From contig QANU01055854.1 in NCBI GenBank assembly GCA_003254905.1, forward strand, positions 438,078 to 502,077: a stretch of 64,000 nt of DNA, read 5' to 3'. Every line of letters begins with the position of its first letter. Positions within the stretch are counted from its first letter, which is position 1. The position numbers and the translations under genes are program-made. This stretch comes from Nissolia schottii (taxonomy: Eukaryota > Streptophyta > Magnoliopsida > Fabales > Fabaceae). Positions 1-11,800 of the stretch are shown in pieces. A model generated the notes under the pieces. The model searched no databases. It worked only from the letters and a program-made list of their open reading frames with translations, and had not been told where the DNA came from.

Positions 1-1090
1 TTTTAAAATTTTTTTCAAATGTCAAAAATAATGCTTTTAATTTTTGACATGTTTAACTATACAACTTAGTACTTTTTAAAAAAGTTAATTTTAATTTTTT
101 GAGAAATTAGAATATCTAACTTCTTAAAATAAAAATACTTTTTAGAACATTTAAAATAAATTCTTTTTATTATATTTTTAAATATTAAATAACTTATTCA
201 TAAATTATTTTTTAAAATTTCTTTTTGCGATAAGTTGCTTTTAAATTTCTATACCCAAATTAGCCTAAGAACACTACTTTTACTATTACACCAATTTTAA
301 TGGTCCCGAAAAGCAGCTGAGATGTGGTGCACATTGCAAGTGCCTTTCTTGAGGGGAACACCAAATACAGTGCCAAAAAAACTTCAATTGATAACTTTAA
401 TTTTTAAAATTTTGTGCATTTCACATGTTAAAAAAAAACATTAGGATAGAAACAAGGTTGTCAAAATCGAAAATTTTAAAAAATTCATAAAATTATAGTA
501 AACTTGAATCGTAAACTAGGCTCGTAAACGAGTTTATATATATAAAAATATGTTATAAGTAATATAGTTATGAATTAAAATATTGTATTTATAATTAATA
601 TTAAATAATGTTAACTTTAAAATAAAATAAATACAAAATATAATAAAATATACTTTAATATATAACATTTAGTTATTATGTCATACTTTATTTTATATAA
701 TTGATAAAATATAACTCAATTATAATAAATTTATACAATTAACTTAATAAACTTAATAAATATGGTCTAACATTAATAAAATTAGCTAAATATCTAAGAA
801 AATTATTAAATTTATACATTTTAAAGTGAACTCGTAAACGCGTAAATAAATTTTAACTCATAAACTTATTAATAAAATTAAGAGTTTACTTAAACTCGTA
901 TAAATTTATAAAAAATGAGTTGGTATGATAACTTATTTTATATAATATAATAAAATGGTAAACTTACCCAAGTTTAATAGTTAATTTTAAAGTTTAACGT
1001 CCTCGACTTAACAGTAAGACTTCTACCGAAACCTATGATTTAGTTTATTTAGTTTAGGTAAACAAGGAGGAAAGAAAGAGAAGTCATGGT
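1..1090. repeat. AT-rich intergenic DNA with a decayed hAT-like repeat fragment
   Basis: No gene is visible here. From about 455 to 1000 the sequence carries repeated short phrases of the type 'cgtaaac' and 'aaactcgta' in both orientations. It begins with caaggttgtcaaaa, which is close to the terminus of the hAT-like element at 28651 (caaggttatcaaa). I could not find a matching right end, so this is probably a truncated relative of that family. The rest is very AT-rich with no further structure I can name. Confidence 0.4.
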
Positions 1091-1257
1091 TCATTGATTG
1101 CAATCCACCCTCCTCGTGACCGTTCACTCGGTTGATAATTTCGAAGAGAACAAAACTCTGTACCCGATCAGTGACGAAGGCTGATTCTCCTCGTCCCTCG
1201 CTCGCATCTCACATACATATCTATCTTCTTCCCCAAATCTCCTTCTTTCTGACCGTT

Positions 1258-1290
<33 letters not shown>

Positions 1291-2806
1291 ATATATATAT
1301 ATATATTGCTCAAAGCAACCTTTCTTTCTCTTCGCTCCCCACTTATATTATTAGGTATTCCAATCTCGGACGACACCGTTTCGTCCTTCCTTCAACCTCT
1401 TCCCTGCCTCACTCTCATCGCGCGCCCTCTCTTCGAGCCTCAACAAATTCCCCTTATTCCGCCTTCTTCTCTGTCTATTCGAATTGCTCCAATTTTTGTT
1501 GCAGGCTCTGAATCCCGATTCTGATCCTTGCCGAAGACTGGTTTTGACGGCAATTAACGTCGGTGACGGTTGTTAGACGGAGCTGCTGAGCTGGGATTCG
1601 GTGTTTTATAAGGACTAGTATGCTCTGTTACCGAGCTTTTGGGGCCACGGAGCATGGTTAGCGCCATCGACGACCTTGGAAGGTTAGTGTCTAATTATGT
1701 TGCGTTTGTAATAAGCTACTGCTACTACTACTGTGTATGTGTCTTATGTGCATTATTTATGTTATAAATCGTATTCTGGCGGGTTTTTTTTTTTTTCCTC
1801 TCTTTTGGTTTGATTTAATAGCTTGATGCGCGAATTGTTTGTTTATACTGTTTCTTCCTTCATTGGCATGTTTTTTTCGTGACCTTAGTTGAGCTCTGGA
1901 ATACGGTGCCTTGTCACAGATTGGGTGTATTTTCAGTGTAGTTATTGGATTTTTGTCCCCTATTTTCTCAAACTTATTCTTTTTAATTTTAATTTAATTT
2001 AATTTTTTTATTCTTTAGACTTCCCCAAAAGAATTTTTTTTGATTGATTGGAGATTTTATCCAATTGGTGAATCTATGTTAGGGCGTATGGTTGAAGAGA
2101 AGATACAAAGGAACTGAAATATTAAGTGTAAAGATAATAATAATAATAAAATATTAAACATGCCTTTTGCAGACTATATGAATGCTTGCAGATTTATGTG
2201 TGATCATTTATACTCATTACTCTGTAAGGGTGGAAAATGACAATCCAACTGAATGGCTTATACCAAGAAAAAGAAGAAAAAGTTTTGTGGGGAAAGGGGG
2301 AAGGCGAACAAAGATAATGCATAAAGTATTTTAACTTTCAGGGTATTCGTTGCCATGTTGTCTCTGCTTGACCAATTTTTCATGCTTGGGGATTCTGGAT
2401 GCACAAATATGCCCTAACTTATTTGTCTCTGCCTTGAAGTCACTTAATGCCATTAAGCCTTAACTATTTCAACACTTTGCCTCTTTGTTTCTAGTTTTGA
2501 AGCTGTAATTCTACAATTATGCTTTTGTCTGATGAGGTTATCATTTGGCATACCCTTAAAGCACCATGTCCTGAATTCTTTACCCATAAACATTGTATTC
2601 ACATTATTTGGCATGTATGTGGGAGTAGGAGCTTGGTGCATCTAAAGCCTGGTAATGTTGCATGGGGATTTATAATTCCTGCAGTTCTGGTTGCAGATAT
2701 CATTTTTGTGTGGAATTTAATGTCTGCTAGATTTTCCCGCTTGTGACTGTAAGAGGAGCAGCACAGCATTTCTATTCTTCGATAAGGGAGAGCTTGATCT
2801 TCCATT
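1091..2806 (+). promoter_or_regulatory. Promoter and 5' leader region of the ABCD1-type gene
   Basis: The pyrimidine-rich stretch from about 1100 to 1500 looks like a plant 5' leader. A good donor (aag|gttagtg, about 1683) suggests an untranslated first exon, with a leader intron running to shortly before the coding ATG at 2807. The exact acceptor is uncertain; candidates are the AGs at about 2695 and 2753. I see no clear TATA box. Open frames in this stretch do not resemble known proteins. The model is inferred from composition and splice signals only. Confidence 0.4.
1258..1307. repeat. Compound (CT)n-(TA)n microsatellite
   Basis: A run of about eleven CT units is followed directly by about ten TA units. 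It lies in the presumed 5' leader of the ABCD1-type gene, where CT-rich tracts are common in plants. Its length is likely to vary between accessions. Confidence 0.85.
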
Positions 2807-5800
2807 ATGTCATCCCTTCAACTGTTGCAGCTAACTCAGCATGGCCGGAGTTTTCTGGCTTCAAGGAGGTATTGACTTCCATTATCTATGTTTTATTTTG
2901 GTGATATTTAAATTCATGTTTGATGTCGAATATGTTGAATATGTTGATTAACTTTTTTTTTTCTATTGACCTACTATATCAAATATACTTATTTTAGTCA
3001 CAAATGCATTGTTAACTTCTGAAGAGTGCATGGTTTCAACTCCATTGGAGATTTTGTTGTCGTGTTCTCATCATTCAAAATGTAATACATAATGCTAAAA
3101 ATCATGAGATCAGTGAAGAAATTGCGGCAGTACTCAACACTAATATATGTGTCATAAAAAAATATATTATTTAGATATGATGAGATAGTGCTTATACTAT
3201 TTCTAGATCCACATGCTGCTATCCCTATATTTGACAAACTTAGTTACAATTACCTGTCTTGGCAGAAGCATTGGTACTAGGTTTCATATTTGATTTTAAA
3301 GTCTTTCTCAATGATTCTGCTTCTTTTTAATGGCAGTCATGCTTTGCTGGGATGATTAAATGTTGAATTAATATTCTTAAAAAATATGCTGATTTGATAA
3401 TAGCCCTGTATCCTATTTGGCGATGGTATCTTTTTACTCATTATAAACCTTATTGGTTACTGACTGGTATTAATAAAATCATTAGGTTGCTGAACTAGTT
3501 TACATATATACTGTAATATTTTCTACTCTCTTTGTGGTTAATGGCAGGAAAATCTTACTGCTTGCAACTGGTATCTTAGCTGCTGGCGGAACAGCTGCAT
3601 ATATGCAATCAAGATCTAGAGTTAATAAACATGATTTATTAGGCCATTGCAATGGGAACAATGGTGATAAACAAGTCACAACAGAGGAGGTTGTGAAGGG
3701 CACATCTGCACCAAAAAATAAACAAAAGAAAGGGGGGTTGAAGTCGCTTCAAATCCTTGCTGCAGTTCTTTTATCTGAGATGGGCCGATTAGGTGCAAGG
3801 GATCTTTTAGCTTTAGTTGCCACAGTGGTATGCCAATTTTGTTGTGGATGATTATGCTTGGTGGTTGCCGTCAATATTTTGGTGCAGAATGAGCCATAAT
3901 TTAATATTTATTCAAGTATTTATCATGTTAGTTAATTCCATCATTTTATCTTAGGGATGATGAATCAATTCCTGACTTTGTTAAGCCTTCCCTGCCTGCT
4001 AACATATCATGTATATTAACTATTCATATTGTATACTCATTATTCATATTGATCAAAATCATATAGCTTGTTACCCCCTTTCATCATTCTTTTGGGAAAG
4101 TTGTGGAGTCTTCTACACTCTCTATTGTTTATATGTTGATAAAAGGTATTTGGAATGAAGATGGTTATAATTTTATAAACTTCAAAATAGCCCTTATAGA
4201 AGATAAAGGAAGAACAGAAACTTGAAAATTATACCTACTTGCCTAAGGATTACCATTATTCCTTTCATTGCATTTTTGTAAGCCTGTGGGATAACAGGAG
4301 TTCCTATTTTCTTCACCTTTCCTATACCTGGTGACCATTACATGGTCTGCAATGAAAAACAGAGTACTTGTCTCTGTAGAAAGTAGTGAATGTTTTCATA
4401 TTAGGTTGAAGTTTTGATGAGGCCATAGGTCTTGGTTCTAATCTTAAATAAAAATGTGCTTTAGCTTTATTACTGTTTATGCTTTATATAGACATAAATG
4501 TTTACTTGTACTGCATAAGAATGCATTTGCACTTGGCTACCTTTAGGAATTTGACTGCTTAGAATATCAATATGTGAACACACATGGTTGTGCAAGTAAA
4601 TAAATTGAGGAAAAATTAAGGATGGATTGACCCCCAAGAAATAAACAATAGAGGTTAAACAAGTGGTGTTTAACGTTCCATGTTTTTTCAGGTGTTGCGA
4701 ACTGCTTTGAGCAACAGGCTAGCAAAAGTGCAAGGCTTTTTATTTCGTGCTGCATTTCTTCGACGTGTACCATTGTTTTTCCGGCTAATTTCAGAAAATA
4801 TTCTTTTGTGCTTCCTCTTATCAACCATTCAGTCTACATCAAAGTACATAACGGGGACTTTGAGTCTGCATTTCAGAAAAATATTGACAAAGCTTATCCA
4901 TTCCCACTATTTTGAGGTATAAATTGTTGGATTGCTAGCACTCTTTGAGTGTGCTATAATACTTAGTTTTTGCCGTGGCTTTCTGTTTATTGTTTATTTT
5001 GCTTTCAGAACATGGTGTACTACAAAATATCACATGTTGATGGTCGGATAACAAACCCAGAGCAAAGAATTGCCAGTGATGTGCCAAAATTCTGTTCAGA
5101 GTTGAGTGAAATTGTACAGGATGATCTAACAGCAGTGACGGATGGACTTCTATACACTTGGAGGCTGTGTTCATATGCTAGCCCAAAATACGTCTTCTGG
5201 ATATTGGTAACTCTGTAATTGGACTATTGTTTTGCAGATTTCTAACTAGTAGCTATTATTCATACTTTTAGGGTGTGTGTGTGTGTGTTTTATTTTGGAG
5301 GGAAAAGAAAGGAAAGGAAAGGTTAGGTTTTGGGGGGCTTAATCGACCATGATTAAGCCCCCCAAAATCCTTCCCTTTCCTTTCTTTTCCCTTCAAAACA
5401 AAACTGACAAACACACCCTTAGAGTTTTTGCTGGTAGCTGGAGGCTGTTATCTAATGTTGAATCAAAGCTTCCCTCTTAATCTACTGTTCTGGCCATTTC
5501 AGGCCTATGTACTCGGAGCTGGTGCTGCAATCAGAAATTTCTCCCCTTCATTTGGTAAACTAATGTCCAAAGAGCAGCAATTGGAAGGAGAGTATCGACA
5601 GCTTCACTCACGATTAAGGACTCACTCGGAAAGTATAGCATTTTATGGTGGAGAGAAGAGGGAAGAAGCTCATATTCAACAGAAGTTTAAGAACTTAGTC
5701 AGGCACATGAATACTGTTCTACATGACCATTGGTGGTTTGGCATGATTCAGGACTTCTTATTGAAGTACCTTGGTGCTACTTTTGCTGTTATTTTGATCA

Positions 5801-8800
5801 TCGAACCTTTCTTTTCTGGCCATCTAAGGCCTGACAGTTCAACTTTAGGGCGTGCAGAGATGTTAAGCAATCTAAGATATCATACTAGTGTCATAATTTC
5901 CCTATTTCAGTCGTTAGGAACTCTTTCTATCAGTGCAAGACGGCTTAATCGTCTCAGGTATATTTGATCTTCCGTTTCTGTCTATTTTAGAAGTTGATAT
6001 TAGCGGCTTTTGTTTGTCACTAGGCATGCCTTGTATGCAATTCCTTCAGAAGATTCATTTTGTCTGCCTACATGTTGTGACTTGTCTGTTTATTTTACAG
6101 TGGGTATGCTGATCGCATTTATGAGTTGATGGCTGTGTCAAGGGAGCTAAGCTTAGTTGATGAGAAATCTTCACTGCAAAGAAAAGAAAGTAGAAATTGC
6201 ATAAGTGAAGCTAACTACATTGAATTTTCTGGTGTTAAGGCAAGTATGATCTGCTCAAGTCAACTATCTCTCAAACCTGGCTTCATGTTGCGTTTGTGAT
6301 TTTGTTTTAATAGTGATGATGCCCCCAAATTCAGGTTGTGACCCCCACTGGTAATGTCTTGGTCGATGATCTGACCCTTAGGGTTGAGTCAGGATCTAAT
6401 CTTTTGATTACAGGTAGCCATGTGAACTCTACTTTTGATGGTTCTTCTTTCAGGCATTGTTTATTTTTTCTTGGGATTGAGTCAGCTTTTGACATGTTAT
6501 TGATGATTCTTTGGCTGAAGGTCCAAATGGCAGTGGAAAGAGCTCACTTTTCCGCGTTCTAGGTGGTCTTTGGCCATTGATATCTGGACATATTGTGAAA
6601 CCGGGCATTGGCTCTGATCTTAATAAGGAAATTTTCTATGTGCCACAAAGACCGTACACTGCAGTAGGAACGCTCCGTGATCAGTTAATCTATCCTCTTA
6701 CCGTAGACCAAGAGGTTGAACCACTCACAGAAAGTGGGATGGTGGAGCTATTGAAAAATGTAAAGTTCACATTTGATCCCATGTCTTTATCAACATCACA
6801 TAAATATGTCGCAGAGTTTATTTGTAACTTGATGTTATTTTTCATGGAAATTGCATGTGTATGGATTAAAGGTTGACCTCGAATACCTGTTGGACCGTTA
6901 CCCACCTGAAGAAGAGGTAAACTGGGGCGATGAACTTTCATTGGGTGAGCAGCAGAGATTGGGCATGGCTAGACTTTTCTACCATAAGCCTAAATTTGCA
7001 ATTCTTGACGAGTGCACAAGTGCGGTCACTACTGATATGGAAGAACGGTTTTGTGCTAAAGTTCGGGCCATGGGAACATCATGCATTACCATATCACATC
7101 GTCCAGCATTAGTTGCATTCCATGATGTGGTTTTATCATTAGATGGCGAGGGAGGATGGAGCGTTCATTATAGAAGGTTGGGACTTTACTGTGCTGTTTA
7201 TCATTGCTCTACTTTAGGGTTATGTTATTGTTTATAAGATTCAGATATAAACTCCAGGGAGGACTCTTCTACTGAAATGGATGTTCATACAATGAAGCTA
7301 TCAGAGACGAAACGACAGAATGATGCAAAAGCAGTTCAACGTGCATTTTCCATGAACAAAAAGGTTTGGATATTTTCTGATTTTGGTTCTTGCTAAAGCT
7401 TTGTTGTTCATTATTTTACATAATTACATTGGTTATGATGAATTCCACACTTTTTTTTAACCTAGGACTCTGCATTCTCAAATTCAAAGGCACAGTTGTA
7501 TATTGCAGAAGTGATATCATCATCTCCATCTATGAATCATGCTATTTTACCATCTGCTGTTCCCCAGCTCTGTGGTAATACAAGGCTATTGCCATTGAGA
7601 ATAGCTGCCATGTGCAAGGTTTTGGTGAGTGCTTACTGCCTACTACTGAAGATATACTCTTATAAGTTTTGTATTTTTTTGTGTCTGTATTTGGACAGCT
7701 TCCATCATAGTGATTGGTTCTAGATGTTTTTTAGTTTATTATTCATTAAAATCTTAAGTCTTGATATTTGGTTGTGGTAATTATTAGCCCAAAGATTAGT
7801 ATCTATATGCCTTTAGTCAATTTAGTTTACTCAAGTTTAACCCTGCAACCTACAGTTCTTGCATACAGGTCATTGATAGTGGTACTATTGTTAGGCTGGA
7901 TGACAGTTCGTAAGTAATTGTTTCTTTAAGTAAAAAATGTCCTCTCAGAAATATTTTGATTACTAGTTAGTGTTCCCGTGTTGTGCAACAACACGCACTT
8001 AAACATATTTGATTAAGTTACATGTTGTTGTAAGAATTATTGAAAGAATTCTCATCAATTACATTGTATATATTGTGTTTTTATCTATTTTGTACAACAT
8101 ATAATAACCATGCAAGATAAATGTAGAGAACTAAAGAAATATAAAAATAAAATTATTAGTAAATTTTTTTGTTTCCCTAAAACATTTACCTAGATTTTGA
8201 ATGACATCATTGTAACATGCAAGATAAACATAAAGATAAAATTATTAGTTAATAATAGTAAGTTTAGAAGTTACATACAAAATAAATAAATGTCAATGTA
8301 CGAGACTCTAAATGATAAGATAGGATTAATTGTTGCTCTTTTCCTTAAATCTCGAATAATATAGTTTAGTTTATTTAAATTTCAAATGGTGATTTAACTT
8401 TCAAATGCTGGGGTTGGGTGGGTGTGATTTGGTGAAGTTTTTTTTTTGAGGGGATCAAGATAGTCTCCTTTTTTTTTTTTATCTAAATCAAAATCTGTTT
8501 TAAATATTTGATGTTATATTTCTGTAGGAAATTTGAGAGGGTGGAAAATTCTTGCCATAGGAAAGCAGGGTAAAAACCTTAAAATACAGTGAATATAGAT
8601 ATAGTATAGATAAGTTGTTTTGACCCAACATAAAAATAAGCTAATCCAAACACACTTCATCGTTTGGTTGGTGGGGAAATTATTGCCATTATAATGTTGT
8701 CTTCTCTATATTTTTATCTGCTTTTCTGTTTGCCGTTTATTAATCTCAGCTTTAACATATGGCTAAGCTTCCCACTTTTTGGACTTCCCTGTTCATCATC

Positions 8801-11800
8801 GATTTTCTTTAAGGGCTTGGCAATTTTAGCTAATCAGCAAAATGGGGGCAGCAAGAATTGAATTTGAAGCTATTAGGTAGAGACCCATGGATGATTTATA
8901 ATTTTATATCTATAACAAATCATGGTAAGACTTATTCCAATGTGTTCATATCATATGTGAAGATTTCTTTCCCATTCAAACTTATCATTCAATCTTGCAT
9001 AGTCATTACACTAATGAGATGAAATGAATACGAGTATGTGGATGCAAGTACGATGAGCCAACCATTTTTTTAATAGGATGTGCAGTATATGTACTTTTAG
9101 TCAATCTATAACTACAATATATTAAAGGCATGTCTTTTTTATGCTGACTGCATGCTTTCAGGTACCCACCGTACTTGATAAACAAGGCGCACAACTGCTT
9201 GCTGTAGGTTTTCTTGTTGTATCAAGAACATGGGTCTCGGATCGTATTGCTTCACTGAATGGTATTATTTTCTTTGCTTTGACCTTTTATTTTTTGATAA
9301 AATGATAATTTTTAAAAAAAATTATTAACAATTAGAGAAGAATAGTACAAAGAGAATAGAGGACAGCAGGTTCGTATTACAAAAAATAAGGACTAACAAT
9401 GGTAAGCATCAAAAGAGCAAGGTTTTCCATTCTCTCAGAATATGAGAGGGAAACCCCTCTAATAAATATCACGTGCTTTACATCAAGTAGAAGCTAATCT
9501 CATAGTCCTATCCCACAAAACATGCTTGTCCAAAGGCCATGTACATAATATTTGTCCAGCCAAATACACCAAAAATAACAGACTTATCTTTGACTTTTCA
9601 TCTTTTAAAAAGGCCATGCATATAATATTAAAGGAAATTTTATGTTCTCAGGTACCACTGTGAAGTTTGTTTTGGAGCAGGATAAAGCTGCCTTTATTCA
9701 GTTGATTGGACTAAGTGTTCTCCAAAGTGCTGCATCTTCTTTCATTGCCCCTTCTATAAGGTACTTAGTTCTAGATGGTAAGGTAATTAGTACAAACCGT
9801 CTAGAAATGCTTTGCTTGGGTTCCACTTTAATCACACATAACCACATCATGTTAAAATTTCACATGAGAGGATCCATTTCCATGTTTTACATATGGTTGC
9901 AGGTGAAACTTTTGGTTATATCTATTTAGTTTATAGAAAATTTGAGTAAAATATCTTGTTCTTCAGACACTTGACAGCCAGGCTGGCCCTTGGGTGGCGT
10001 ATTCGTTTGACACAACATCTACTCAAGAACTACTTGAGAAACAATGCATTCTACAAGGTAATTGGATAAAAATAATTCATTAGTTCATTTCCTTCCCATG
10101 TCTTTTGAACATTGTAAGCATGTTTGTATTTACGTTCAAATAGTTAATTATTTGATAAGTCACAATTAAGTATCACATTAAAGGGCCATTGGGAAGGCAG
10201 AATTGAAACTACCATCCCGAGTCATGGGAATAACCATCCATGGAAAGCATGACTTTTCTGTTTATTTTTTCATAGGAAAGGAATATAAGTATTCATGGGC
10301 AATGATGTTGTTTTTGGTTGAACTCCAGCTTGCTCAGTAATTTTTTGTTACACTCCAAAACTGCCATTTGAGTAAAATGGAGTGAAATACACGAACCTTT
10401 CTTCAAAAAAGAAACTACAAAGCACAAATAAGGTCTATTTGAAGAGTTTGATGTTTAAGAAAAAGGTATGGCTTAAATATTTGTGTCCTCTACAAATTTC
10501 CAAGATTTGGTTAAGGTCCCTAAAATTTTTATTTTTTTGGTTTTGGTCCAAACATATCATAAATTACATGGTTTTAATCTATGCCATTAGTGGGACTTAA
10601 TGGTTTTAGTCCTTGCCAGTCCCTAAATTTTTTTTTGGGTCCAAATATATCATAAATTACATGGTTTTAGTCTTTGTGGTATTAGTCCCTGCCATTAGTG
10701 GAATTCTGTTAACTGCTGATTTGGCTAACAGAGTGTCACATTAGTAGTGTTATGTGAGCAAAATAAACTCACTTGACCCATAACTCGGCCCAAACCCGAC
10801 TTACAAAACGCTATTTGACCTGATTTTGGGTGGTGGGTGAGTCATGATCTTGGGAAACTTTGGGTCAACTAGCGGGTTATAAGCCCGATTATGGCATTTA
10901 TTTTGCTCACATGACACTGTTGAAGTGACACTTCGTTAGCAATGTCAACAGTTAACAGAGTTCTACTAATTGCAGGGACTAAAATCATGTAATTTATGGT
11001 ATTTTTGGACCAAAACCAAAGAAAAAAATTTTAGGGACTTAAACTAAATCTCAAAAACTTGTTGGGACTAGAAACATAGTTAAGCCGTAAGGTATCGACG
11101 AATTTCACCAGAGGACTAGAGAATACAGTTGCTTAGCTTAATGGGTTCTTTCATAGGCAATTCTCTGAGTACTATTGATCATGTGGGGATCAGTATTTTG
11201 TGAGGAGTGACATATTTTTACAGTCTATTGTACTCCATACCCATGGGAATAGTAGACTTTCATCCCCTTTAGGTAGGAATAGTTTTCACGCACGATGTGG
11301 AAATACCTTACAAACAAGGTGTCTGATATTCCCAAAGGTCTATTCCCCGGAATCTTTAAAGATGTGGCATACTAAATGGCTACTAACAGCATTGTGTAGC
11401 TTTATACTTCAGGGATAAAAAGTATGATTTATTCTCTGTTATGTTATGAATAATTAGAATCTATTCATTTTGCTTTGATGCTCTTTAGGAAGATGTTGGT
11501 TTTAAATTTGTGTTACAAGCTTATCTTTTTAGGTCTTCCACATGGCAAGCAAAAACATTGATGCAGATCAGAGGATAACTCATGACTTAGAGAAGTTAAC
11601 ATCAGACTTGTCTGGACTGGTCACTGGACTGGTAAAACCATCTGTGGATATCTTGTGGTGAGCACTTCATTCATAAAATTCAGTTACGTTACTAGCCTTT
11701 GTTTTACTATCACTTGAATTACAGTGTGATGCCTGTTTTTTTCTTCTATTGACTTAACCAAGGATTTTTTTTAAGGTTCACATGGAGAATGAAGCTGTTA

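Noticed and set aside
1132-1524. Open frame of 130 codons upstream of the ABCD1-type gene
   Set aside because: It runs through a CT/TA microsatellite and pyrimidine-rich leader, has a low-complexity product and no similarity that I recognise. It is most likely 5' leader sequence.
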